Positions 54,504-62,382 of a stretch of DNA of 64,000 bases are shown here, in pieces. Under the pieces are notes generated by a model, which saw only the letters and a list, made by a program, of their open reading frames with translations, had not been told where the DNA came from and searched no databases. A program made the position numbers and the translations under genes. Source of the DNA: UBA12077 sp963665525 (GTDB taxonomy: Bacteria > Bacteroidota > Bacteroidia > Bacteroidales > UBA12077); the NCBI GenBank assembly GCA_963665525.1, contig OY762280.1, forward strand, positions 186,001-250,000. Direction: 5' to 3'. Positions within the stretch are counted from its first letter, which is position 1. Each line of letters starts with the position of its first letter.

Positions 54504-56210
54504 TTATTGTTTTAGGAAATTTAGATTGTAAATTCGATGCCCTTTTTCTAAAACAAATCCTTCAATTTTATTACTTTCATTACGTTTGAATTTAATTTTA
54601 CTAAAGAAATTAAAGTCTCCAAGCATATAGTCATTTCTTGTTTTATATAATCCTATAGTTTCCATTCTATATCTGTTGGGGATTGCATAAAATTGATTAT
54701 TTTCATATATAATCTTAATCGTTAAGCCTACTTCTTTACTATTATATTCACCGCAATATTCATATATATCTTCTTCAAGATGGCCTACTTTATATGCTTT
54801 GTATTCTCTTCCACTGACATACTTTATTGAATCAATAACTTGATTACTATTTCTAATAAATGTCAATTCTCCTGGTTGATTCTTAAAAATAAAAGAACTA
54901 TCAGATATTGGTAATAGTGTTCTTGTACCAGCAAACCAAGCTCCTTTCATCTTCAAACTGTCAGTTTTTAAGAAGATTTTAAAACCGTAACTGTTTCCTA
55001 TTGCATAAAAATTACAAAAGTCTTTTAGTTGATTAGAATCCAGATGTATTGTACCTAAGTTTTTATTTGTTAATTTTTCTGAGTTAGTATTGCTTTCATC
55101 TTCGTCCCACTTCTCTATGATATCAGGATACAGATCAGGATGAAAAACAGCACTTATCTCAAATGAAAGATCTACAACATTTAACTGGCTTAAATTTCCT
55201 AGAATTACAACTCCGTGGTTGTATTCCGGCAAGTACAAAACAAAACTTTTATAACCACCCATTGATCCTGAATGCCAGTAGCAATCCGGGTTAGTGTCCT
55301 TAATAACACCTCTGGCATAACGTACATATAACCCTTTACTGGTCGTAGTTGTTTCAATCATTTTCTTAATAATAGGAGAACCATTTCTATACTGATTATT
55401 AAAAAATATAATCCATTTGCTCATATCCTCAATTGTTGAATATACGCCAGTGGCACCAACTGTAGTTCCTCCATAACTTTTTTCTAAAAAGGAATTATTA
55501 TTTAAAGAATAAGGCCTAACCTTGTTTTCTACAATTTCATTTTCGTTATGAACAATAGTGGTATTCTCCATTCCAATAGGGGAGAAAACATTTTCTTTCA
55601 TCCAATTATTAAAATCCTTTTTAGTTACTCTTTTAATTATTTCAGCTAAAAGAAGATAGTTAGTATTACAATAAGAGTAGTAATCACTAGGTTTTGCATC
55701 CAAAGTATTTTGATGCTTAAAGACTCTAAGGAATTGCTCATTAGTCAATTCATCAGACCAATCCCAACCTGTCAAAAGCATTGTTCCGTACATACCTCTA
55801 AACCCAGAAGTATGATGTAAAAGATGGTCGATATTTACTGTGTGTTTATATATAGGTAATTCTGGTAAATACTTACGAATATCATCATTTAAACATAATT
55901 TGCCTTGGCTTTCTAACAATAAAATTGCATATGCTGTAAAAGTTTTGCTACATGAAGCGATATGGAACCTACTATTAGATGAAAGTGGAATTTCATACTC
56001 AAGATTAGCAAGACCATATGTTTTTTTAAAAGCAATTTCACCATTGTCTATTACAGCCACAGCGCAACCTGGAGAACCCTGCGTTTTGTATTTTTGTAAG
56101 AAACTATTAATCTTTACTTCTTTTGAATCGTACTTATCTTGTGCCTTAGCACACATACTAACACTTAAAAAAGTTATAATTAGAATTTGAACTTTAATTA
56201 GTTTTATCAT
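54504..56210 (-). CDS. Exported beta-lactamase-type serine hydrolase, long form
   Basis: A 568-residue protein with a signal peptide (residues 1-23, ending CAKAQD). The hydrolase domain has S86-C-S-K89, Y180-C-N182 and H313-S-G315, a full catalytic set with the middle position of both motifs as Cys. A C-terminal extension of about 200 residues (365-568) is beta-rich, with repeated L-Y/I-Y-E-N-N-Q-F-Y-A-like strands, resembling the lipocalin-like tails of some D-stereospecific aminopeptidases. It is bounded by hairpin copies 17 and 18. Confidence 0.85.
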   Translation of the reverse strand: MIKLIKVQILIITFLSVSMCAKAQDKYDSKEVKINSFLQKYKTQGSPGCAVAVIDNGEIAFKKTYGLANLEYEIPLSSNSRFHIASCSKTFTAYAILLLESQGKLCLNDDIRKYLPELPIYKHTVNIDHLLHHTSGFRGMYGTMLLTGWDWSDELTNEQFLRVFKHQNTLDAKPSDYYSYCNTNYLLLAEIIKRVTKKDFNNWMKENVFSPIGMENTTIVHNENEIVENKVRPYSLNNNSFLEKSYGGTTVGATGVYSTIEDMSKWIIFFNNQYRNGSPIIKKMIETTTTSKGLYVRYARGVIKDTNPDCYWHSGSMGGYKSFVLYLPEYNHGVVILGNLSQLNVVDLSFEISAVFHPDLYPDIIEKWDEDESNTNSEKLTNKNLGTIHLDSNQLKDFCNFYAIGNSYGFKIFLKTDSLKMKGAWFAGTRTLLPISDSSFIFKNQPGELTFIRNSNQVIDSIKYVSGREYKAYKVGHLEEDIYEYCGEYNSKEVGLTIKIIYENNQFYAIPNRYRMETIGLYKTRNDYMLGDFNFFSKIKFKRNESNKIEGFVLEKGHRIYNLNFLKQ

Positions 56211-56263
56211 ATCTTTTTTATTTAGAGTTTATTGAACAAAGATTTAGAATTTAATAAAAAAAG

Positions 56264-56287
56264 AGTCCAAACATTCATGTTCGGACT
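56264..56287. terminator. AGTCC hairpin, copy 18
   Basis: Left arm AGTCCAAAC, loop ATTCAT, right arm GTTCGGACT with one inner mismatch. Flanked by A7-G and CTTTTT, so it is a good two-way terminator. It lies between two serine hydrolase genes. Confidence 0.8.
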
Positions 56288-56319
56288 CTTTTTGTTAACC
56301 TAAATATAATTAACTCAAC

Positions 56320-57960
56320 TTATTCAATCCGTTTTACCTTCATCTGAAATTCTCCAATCTTATAAGTGAGCTCCATTACATTATCTTCATTATTATTAAA
56401 TATCCAATTAGCGTCTTCGTGCCAGGGGAAAAATTCTGTTTCCGATTTAGCGAACAATTCATACTTATGAAAGCCATTGGTAAACATCAATTTATCACCT
56501 TCAAGTAATATTTCAAATCTTCTTTCGTATTTCCCTACATATTTTTTTAAAATTTCAACATCAACTTGAATTGGCTTTCTTAGTTCCTTATCTGTTTTAA
56601 TTGCTTCTGAAACATTATTTTCATCATCGGTCATAATCATTTTATATTCTCCATTTACCTTTTCAAAACTAAAATGGGTAAAGGTTCCCTGATAATAAAA
56701 TGAGTTGCCATTTATGGCTTTGGCTTCGAGAGTTTGTCCTCCTGTACGCATAGTATAAAGTATTCCATCTTTTACCATTACATCACGATACTGTCCTACT
56801 GATATTTCGTAAACTCCTTCGTACTTTTTGAGATCATTTTCAGAAAGATTAATAGGATTCCAAATGTATACGGGTTTATTTATCATCTTTCTGGTAATCC
56901 AACGTGTAATGTAAGTTGGATCATCTGGTCTTGGAAAACCACTTGTATTAGGGAATATTCCAACATGCAAGTCTATTTCAGGAATGTAAAAGTAATTGGT
57001 AAAATATCCTGGTGTATACCCTTCCATTTTTATAACTTTCATTCCTTCAATATTAGTTACCCAAAAACCATTTGCGTATTGATCTGGTCTTCCATCTTTC
57101 ATTTCCAGTTGAACACTAAAAAGATAATCTACATTTTCTTTTGAAATGATTTTCCCATTAACTAAACTATACATAAATGTATTTACATCTTTAATTGAAG
57201 CTAATATCATACCTGCTCCGTAAGTATGATGAACATTTTCAGATGCCTGAACCAAACCATCTCTTGTGTATTCATATCCTTTAGGAATATTTAGTTTTTC
57301 TGTAAACTGGAAATAAGTATCCTTTAAATTTATCTTATCCAAAATAAACTCTTGTAAAAACTCATCATAAGTCTTTCCGCTAACTTTCTCAATTATATCA
57401 GTAAGTAAAATATAATTTGAATTTGAATAATCGAACCTTTCTCCTTTATTAAATCTTTTTTCTCCTGACAAAGAAACCTTTACCATTTCTCCTATCGAAA
57501 GTGCTGATTTGTCTTCAATTTCCTGATATTCTTTCATCCGGTTATAACTCAATATACCAGATGTATTTGATAAAAGATATTTAATTTCAATATCGGCATA
57601 TTCAGGCTTTATTTCTTTATAAAACTTACTTAACTGATCATCCAATGATATTTTCCCTTGTTCTACCAATATCATTATTGCTGTTGCTGTATATGATTTT
57701 GTTATTGATCCAATAGGAAAAATCATATCAGCATTCATCTTAGTACTTTTTTCATTGTTAGCCATTCCGAAGGAATAATATTGACTTATACTATAGTCAG
57801 ATTTCCCATCTTTTGGGCCTACTGAAATATTAACACTAGCTTTATTGTCTTTGTATTGATTTTTTAAGAAATCTTCAATGGATAATTCCTGAGCACATCC
57901 AATAAAACTAGTTAAACTAAAAATTAAAATTCCCGTGATTAAATAATTTATCTTTTTCAT
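56320..57960 (-). CDS. Lipoprotein beta-lactamase-type serine hydrolase with unusual third motif
   Basis: A 546-residue probable lipoprotein (leader T-S-F-I-G-C22). It has S85-I-T-K88 and Y178-S-N180, but the position of the usual H-S-G/K-T-G motif reads E-G-Y-T-P-G at 313-318, so the third active-site element is altered. The C-terminal about 190 residues are beta-rich, with two similar modules that each contain L-K-K-Y-x-G-x-Y-E. It might still be a hydrolase with a different oxyanion side, or a binding protein. A ruin of its tail type lies at 52913. Confidence 0.82.
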   Translation of the reverse strand: MKKINYLITGILIFSLTSFIGCAQELSIEDFLKNQYKDNKASVNISVGPKDGKSDYSISQYYSFGMANNEKSTKMNADMIFPIGSITKSYTATAIMILVEQGKISLDDQLSKFYKEIKPEYADIEIKYLLSNTSGILSYNRMKEYQEIEDKSALSIGEMVKVSLSGEKRFNKGERFDYSNSNYILLTDIIEKVSGKTYDEFLQEFILDKINLKDTYFQFTEKLNIPKGYEYTRDGLVQASENVHHTYGAGMILASIKDVNTFMYSLVNGKIISKENVDYLFSVQLEMKDGRPDQYANGFWVTNIEGMKVIKMEGYTPGYFTNYFYIPEIDLHVGIFPNTSGFPRPDDPTYITRWITRKMINKPVYIWNPINLSENDLKKYEGVYEISVGQYRDVMVKDGILYTMRTGGQTLEAKAINGNSFYYQGTFTHFSFEKVNGEYKMIMTDDENNVSEAIKTDKELRKPIQVDVEILKKYVGKYERRFEILLEGDKLMFTNGFHKYELFAKSETEFFPWHEDANWIFNNNEDNVMELTYKIGEFQMKVKRIE

Positions 57961-58011
57961 ACTTTCCTGTGTTTATTTTGTGTATAAAAATACAAAAAAC
58001 TGATTCTATTA

Positions 58012-58035
58012 AGTCCAGACATGAAGGTCTGGACT
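58012..58035. terminator. AGTCC hairpin, copy 19
   Basis: A perfect 9-bp stem: AGTCCAGAC, loop ATGAAG, GTCTGGACT, followed by CTTTT. It is upstream of the last hydrolase gene and is the final copy before the tRNA-like region; none occur in the topB side of the window. Confidence 0.8.
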
Positions 58036-58170
58036 CTTTTGGATTAAATAAAAATATCATCCTACAATTTTCATAAATTAATAATAACCTTAAATAATAA
58101 TGGATTTTTCCTTTTAAAATTAACAGAGAGTTCTTATAATTTAGGTTGACTAGTTGTTGACTAAATAAAA

Positions 58171-58197
58171 AAACGAACAATGTTAAATTGCTCGTTT
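58171..58197. terminator. Hairpin near the array edge
   Basis: Inverted repeat with arms AAACGAACAAT and AATTGCTCGTTT around GTTA, one unpaired base in the stem. It is preceded by A8 and does not belong to the AGTCC family. Confidence 0.55.
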
Positions 58198-58218
58198 CCT
58201 ACCCATTGCATGTTTTTA

Positions 58219-58241
58219 TGGTGGAGAGAGAGGAAACTCCC
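58219..58241 (-). pseudogene. Possible tRNA-Ser 3' end relic
   Basis: The minus strand reads GGGGAGTTTCCTCTCTCTCCACC. This resembles the T-arm and 3' acceptor strand of a tRNA-Ser ending with CC, but the TTCGAA T-loop is lost and no tRNA body lies upstream. It may be a remnant of an integration site. Low confidence. Confidence 0.25.
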
Positions 58242-58242
58242 C

Positions 58243-58276
58243 AACAAAAGAGATCAAATTTTTGATCTCTTTTGTT
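58243..58276. terminator. Strong perfect 16-bp terminator hairpin
   Basis: Arms AACAAAAGAGATCAAA and TTTGATCTCTTTTGTT pair perfectly around a TT loop. It is the longest perfect stem noted in the window. It can terminate in either direction. Confidence 0.75.
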
Positions 58277-58339
58277 ATGTCCAAATTCTACTAAATTGGA
58301 TATAATTAAGTTCTTGATAAATAGCATAAAATACAACAT

Positions 58340-58412
58340 ATGGGAGTAGCTCAGTTGGTAGAGCAGTGGTCTCCAAAACCAAAGGTCGTGAGTTCGAACT
58401 TTTCTCACGAAT
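58340..58412 (+). tRNA. tRNA-Trp-like gene with a defective 3' half
   Basis: The 5' part is a good tRNA: acceptor strand, TA, GCTC-AGTTGGTA-GAGC D-arm and an anticodon loop CTCCAAA with CCA (Trp). After the T-loop TTCGAAC the sequence gains TTTT before CTCAC, and no strand complementary to the 5' acceptor follows; there is no encoded CCA. A 7-bp TCGTGAG/CTCACGA stem replaces the normal T-arm. It may be a pseudo-tRNA or a scar of integration into a tRNA gene. An intact tRNA-Trp is expected elsewhere. Confidence 0.5.
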
Positions 58413-58481
58413 CCACTAAAGCGGATGAGTAATCTTATCTCCGTGCAACTTTCTTTAGGTTATTGTAACCTATCAATAAAT

Positions 58482-60776
58482 TTACAGATTCTTTTTCATG
58501 ATTTCCAAAACAAGCTCTTTTGTAAGAGGCTTGCCATTGGCTTTTTGCTTAATATCTTCGAAGGTGATTTTAAAATCACAACCTTCTTTCCATCTGCTGC
58601 AGCCGTAAGCTGTTTTACCTTTGATGAGTGTTCCTTTGCCACATTTTGGGCAGCTAGGCATGCTATTATTAGTGCTTGCTTTAGTTTTTGTGTTTTCAAA
58701 CTCAATTTCAAATTCGGAGTTTAATTTTAGTATTCCTTCACTTTTTTCTCCATTTAGAACAAAGCCTTTGATTTTAGTGGTTGATTTTTTCTCAATCAAA
58801 CGCTGAATTTGTTTCTCGGTTAGTTTCTTGTCCAAGAACTTGAATGGAACGGTAAATTTGCATCCATCTTTCCAACTACAGCAACCATAACTGTTCTTGC
58901 CTTTTATAATTTGTCCTTTACCACATTTGGGGCATTCTATACCAATTAAGCCATTTTTAGTTGATTCACTTGTATCTTTTTTAGCTTTAGATTTAGGTAC
59001 AGGCATACTAAGTTTGGCACCTGTTTCTTTCTTCACTTCATAAACCAATTCATGCACCATAACTTTCATATTATGGATAAACTTTTTGGCTTCAAATTCC
59101 CCTTGTTCAATCTCTTTTAATTGCTTTTCCCATTGTCCCGTAAGCTCTGCCGATTTAAGCAACTGGTTTTGGATGGTATCAATAAGCTGTATTCCCATTT
59201 CGGTTGGAATAACCTGTTTTTTTCTTCGTTGAGTATATTTTCTTTTAAACAGGGTTTCAATAATACTGGCCCTGGTTGATGGACGTCCTATGCCATTGGC
59301 TTTCATTAAATCTCGTAATTCGTCATCTTCGACTTGTTTTCCTGCCGTTTCCATAGCACGAAGTAATGATGCTTCAGTATAGTAACTTGGTGGCTTGGTT
59401 GTTTTCTCTAAAAAAGAAGGTACATGAGGACCGTGTTCTCCTTTTTCAAACGATGGAAGAATATTTTCTTCTGTATCATTTTGATCCTTATTATCGCTTT
59501 CAAAAAGAACGCGCCAGCCTTTTTTTAGTATTTCTTTCCCGGTAGCAGTAAACTGAACATCTTCAACTTCAGCTTTTACCACAGTTTTAGCTACTTCACA
59601 GTCGGGATAAAATACGGCTATAAACCTTCTGACAATAATATCATATACCTTTTGTTCATCGCCAAAGATTGACTTTTGCTCACCGGTAGGAATAATAGCA
59701 TGGTGATCGGTTACTTTTTTATCATTAAAAATCTTAGTCGATTTTATGATTTCTTTTCCAAGAATTTCTTTAGTAAAAGAAGCATAGTTTGAAAGGCCTT
59801 TTAAAATACCCGGGATTTTGGGATACATATCGTTAGGTAAGAAAGTCGTATCAACCCTGGGGTAGGTAACTACTTTCATCTCATAAAGCTTTTGGATAAG
59901 CTTTAAAGTGACATCTGCCGAGAATCCGAATTTGGTATTGCAATACACCTGTAAGCTGGTTAAGTCAAACAGCTTAGGTGCATATTCTTTCCCGTCCTTT
60001 TTTTCAATATCGGTTATGTATAAATCTTTCCCTTTTACCTGATTCAATAATTTTTCACCATCTTCTTTATTAAAAAACCTCCCTGTAGAATGATTAAAGA
60101 TGGCATCCCTGTATTTTGTCTGTAATTCCCAATAAGGTTTCGGTTCGAAATTTTCTATTTCGTAATGTCTTTGAACCAACATGGCTAATGTGGGTGTTTG
60201 AACCCTGCCAATGGATAATACCTGTTTGTAACCTCCATATTTTAAGGTGTAGAGCCTTGTGGCATTCATTCCCAATAACCAGTCTCCTATAGCTCTCGAA
60301 ATTCCGGCATAAAATAGATTGTCGAATTCTTCGGCCGGTTTTAAATTTTCAAACCCTGTTTTAATGGCTTCGCTTGTAAGCGACGATATCCATAACCTTA
60401 ATACTTTCCCTGTGTATTTTGCTTCTTTTAATACCCAACGTTGTATTAGCTCACCTTCCTGGCCGGCATCACCACAGTTTATGACTAAACTGGCTTTGCT
60501 AAAAAGATTTTTAATGATTTTGAATTGCTTTTTAACACCGCCATCGTTCATGACTTTTGTTTCGAATCGCTCGGGAAGCATAGGAAGAGTTCCTAGATTC
60601 CATTTCTTCCATTGGGGATTATAATCTTCAGGAGGTAAAAGTGTACAAAAGTGTCCAAAGGTCCAGGTAACCTGGTAGCCGTTACCTTCGTAATATCCAT
60701 CCTTTCTGTTATTGGCCCCAATAATATGAGCAATTTCTTTGGCTACACTGGGTTTCTCGGCGATACAAACTTTCAT
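58482..60776 (-). CDS. topB: DNA topoisomerase III
   Basis: A 764-residue type IA topoisomerase. The TOPRIM domain opens M-K-V-C-I-A-E-K-P-S-V-A with the acidic residues in C-G-D-A-G-Q-E-G-E. The active-site tyrosine is Tyr305 in V-V-T-Y-P-R-V-D-T-T. The C-terminus (about 620-760) has two zinc-ribbon-like modules, each with C-P-K-C-G-K-G then Y-G-C-(C/S)-x-W-K-(D/E)-G-C. It relaxes negative supercoils and decatenates DNA in the cytoplasm. Topoisomerase III genes also occur on conjugative elements, but this context with housekeeping genes suggests a chromosomal copy. Confidence 0.96.
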   Translation of the reverse strand: MKVCIAEKPSVAKEIAHIIGANNRKDGYYEGNGYQVTWTFGHFCTLLPPEDYNPQWKKWNLGTLPMLPERFETKVMNDGGVKKQFKIIKNLFSKASLVINCGDAGQEGELIQRWVLKEAKYTGKVLRLWISSLTSEAIKTGFENLKPAEEFDNLFYAGISRAIGDWLLGMNATRLYTLKYGGYKQVLSIGRVQTPTLAMLVQRHYEIENFEPKPYWELQTKYRDAIFNHSTGRFFNKEDGEKLLNQVKGKDLYITDIEKKDGKEYAPKLFDLTSLQVYCNTKFGFSADVTLKLIQKLYEMKVVTYPRVDTTFLPNDMYPKIPGILKGLSNYASFTKEILGKEIIKSTKIFNDKKVTDHHAIIPTGEQKSIFGDEQKVYDIIVRRFIAVFYPDCEVAKTVVKAEVEDVQFTATGKEILKKGWRVLFESDNKDQNDTEENILPSFEKGEHGPHVPSFLEKTTKPPSYYTEASLLRAMETAGKQVEDDELRDLMKANGIGRPSTRASIIETLFKRKYTQRRKKQVIPTEMGIQLIDTIQNQLLKSAELTGQWEKQLKEIEQGEFEAKKFIHNMKVMVHELVYEVKKETGAKLSMPVPKSKAKKDTSESTKNGLIGIECPKCGKGQIIKGKNSYGCCSWKDGCKFTVPFKFLDKKLTEKQIQRLIEKKSTTKIKGFVLNGEKSEGILKLNSEFEIEFENTKTKASTNNSMPSCPKCGKGTLIKGKTAYGCSRWKEGCDFKITFEDIKQKANGKPLTKELVLEIMKKNL

Positions 60777-60801
60777 GAATTGTTCAAATAATAGAGATTA
60801 A

Positions 60802-61290
60802 TTAAGAATTTTTACCACAACATTTCTTATGCTTTTTGCCACTTCCACAAGGGCAAGGATCATTTCTTAGGACCTTTTGCATAAGATTCACTTTGGGTGG
60901 ATTGATGATGCCATCGACATAAAACCATTGACCGTTTTCTTTAACAAAGTTTGATCTTTCGTGAAGTATTTCTGTATTGCCACTTTTTGTTGTGTAATAG
61001 GCTTTAAATTCAACAATGCCTTGTGTGTCGTTTATATTACCATGTTCCTGACTAACAATTTCCAGTTTGGTCCATACATTTTCTTTTAACCAATCATCAA
61101 TATCGTTGTCTTTAAAAGCTTCTCGTGTTGTTGAGTGTGTAGTGTTGTAAAGATATTCAACATTACCCTGAGTGTAAGCTGTATATCTCGATCGCATTAA
61201 ACGTACTGCAGTAGGGGCATTTTCGTTTTTGATTATATCTGCGCAGCATTTAGTATATTTTTTACCTGAACAGCAAGGGCATTCCATCAT
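60802..61290 (-). CDS. YchJ-like SEC-C motif protein
   Basis: A 162-residue protein with ATG 61290 preferred over an in-frame TTG at 61323, because M-M-E-C-P-C-C-S-G-K-K-Y is the usual family opening. It has an N-terminal zinc motif (C-P-C-C-S-G-x-x-Y-x-x-C-C), a central NTF2-like YchJ domain with L-M-R-S-R-Y-T-A-Y and a C-terminal SEC-C motif N-D-P-C-P-C-G-S-G-K-K-H-K-K-C-C. The family (UPF0225) is small and cytoplasmic with unknown function. It lies 25 bases upstream of topB on the same strand. Confidence 0.88.
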   Translation of the reverse strand: MMECPCCSGKKYTKCCADIIKNENAPTAVRLMRSRYTAYTQGNVEYLYNTTHSTTREAFKDNDIDDWLKENVWTKLEIVSQEHGNINDTQGIVEFKAYYTTKSGNTEILHERSNFVKENGQWFYVDGIINPPKVNLMQKVLRNDPCPCGSGKKHKKCCGKNS

Positions 61291-61347
61291 CTTATAATTG
61301 GTATTAAATGTTGTTTGATACAAAAATAAGCACTAAACTAATGAATT

Positions 61348-61355
61348 TATCTTTG
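61348..61355 (+). promoter_or_regulatory. Candidate -7 box for nudC
   Basis: TATCTTTG matches TAnnTTTG exactly, 57 bases before the nudC ATG. A second exact match (TAGCTTTG at 61393-61400) lies five bases before the ATG, which would give a leaderless transcript. Confidence 0.35.
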
Positions 61356-61404
61356 CAAGTTAAATTATTTACCTTCGCATATAGAATGTAAATAGCTTTG
61401 CAAA

Positions 61405-62238
61405 ATGATTCAAGATATATTTCCTCATCAATTTAGTAATGATTTCCTTGCAAACAGGAGTGTTCAGGATGATGATATCATTATTAATTTTAAAGATAAT
61501 TCATTCTTATTAAAAGAGAATGGAGAAGAATTTGAATTTCCCCGAAAAAAGGATGTCCCTGAAATTAATGATAAAACAGAAAGCACTTTTTTATTTGTAC
61601 TTAATCATAAACCTTGTTATTTGATTTGGGATGATTTAAATATTAGCTTGCCGGGTTTTATTTATAAAGAAATGGATTTTTTTAGATATACCACGCAACA
61701 GGAAATAGCATGGGCAAGTATCGTAAGTTTTCAGTTGAAAAATTGGTATTCGGAGAATAAATATTGCGGGAAATGCGGGTCAAAGACAAAACAAAAAACC
61801 GACGAAAGAGCACTGATATGTACCAATTGTAATTCGGTGATTTATCCAAAAATTTCTCCTGCGGTTATTGCTGCCATTGTTTGTGGTGATAAAATTTTAC
61901 TGGCTCGTGGTGCCACTTGGCCCAATGATTGGTATTCGTGTATAGCAGGTTATGTTGATGTGGGCGAATCGCTCGAAGATGCTTTAAAACGAGAGGCGAA
62001 AGAGGAGGTAGGTATTGACATTAAAAATATTCGTTACTATAAAAGTCAGCCCTGGCCTTTGTCGGGTTCTATGATGATCGGATTTATTGCTGAGGCCGAC
62101 GATACACAGCCTATTATTTTGGAGGAAAAAGAAATTGCTGATGCTAAATGGTTTAATAAATCAGAGCTTCCTGGTCATCCATCGAAAATTAGTATTGCAG
62201 GTGAGATGATTGATAAATTTGTGAAAGGGGAATTGTAA
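61405..62238 (+). CDS. nudC: NAD(H) pyrophosphatase / NAD-capped RNA hydrolase
   Basis: A 277-residue Nudix hydrolase. A zinc ribbon with C121-x-x-C124 and C139-x-x-C142 precedes the Nudix box: G182-x5-E188-x7-R196-E-A-K-E200-E201-V-G. The NADH-pyrophosphatase signature S-Q-P-W-P-L-S-G-S follows at about 214-222, which separates NudC from other Nudix enzymes. It cleaves NADH and removes NAD caps from RNA in the cytoplasm. It is divergent from the YchJ-like gene. Confidence 0.94.
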   Translation: MIQDIFPHQFSNDFLANRSVQDDDIIINFKDNSFLLKENGEEFEFPRKKDVPEINDKTESTFLFVLNHKPCYLIWDDLNISLPGFIYKEMDFFRYTTQQEIAWASIVSFQLKNWYSENKYCGKCGSKTKQKTDERALICTNCNSVIYPKISPAVIAAIVCGDKILLARGATWPNDWYSCIAGYVDVGESLEDALKREAKEEVGIDIKNIRYYKSQPWPLSGSMMIGFIAEADDTQPIILEEKEIADAKWFNKSELPGHPSKISIAGEMIDKFVKGEL

Positions 62239-62359
62239 GTTAAATAACTTGCTTTATATGTTCTAGGAATTAGCTATGAGAGGATGCTTAGTTTTATGCA
62301 TGAAAAGGGTATATTTAAATAAACTATAAAAAGTCATCATTTCATTCTTGATAAATCTC

Positions 62360-62367
62360 TATATTTG
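62360..62367 (+). promoter_or_regulatory. Candidate -7 box for the kinase/GH109 pair
   Basis: TATATTTG is an exact TAnnTTTG match, 16 bases before the ATG at 62383. The 144-base gap before it holds no other clear signal. Confidence 0.35.
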
Positions 62368-62382
62368 AATCAAAACTAGTGT

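Noticed and set aside
4387..58035. The repeated hairpins as integron attC sites of a cassette array
   Set aside because: They are only 24 bp with an unbranched stem, lack the R/L core GTTRRRY boxes, occur in both orientations, and no IntI-type integrase was seen in the window.
4387..58035. The repeated hairpins as CRISPR repeats
   Set aside because: Spacing is from about 1 to 11 kb with genes between; there are no regular short spacers and no cas genes.
58199..58408. 69-codon minus-strand frame across the tRNA region
   Set aside because: It runs antisense through the tRNA-Trp-like sequence and the terminator hairpin, typical of a spurious frame.
58482..60776. topB as a marker of an integrated conjugative element
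   Set aside because: No tra, mob or relaxase genes are nearby and the neighbours are ordinary chromosomal genes.
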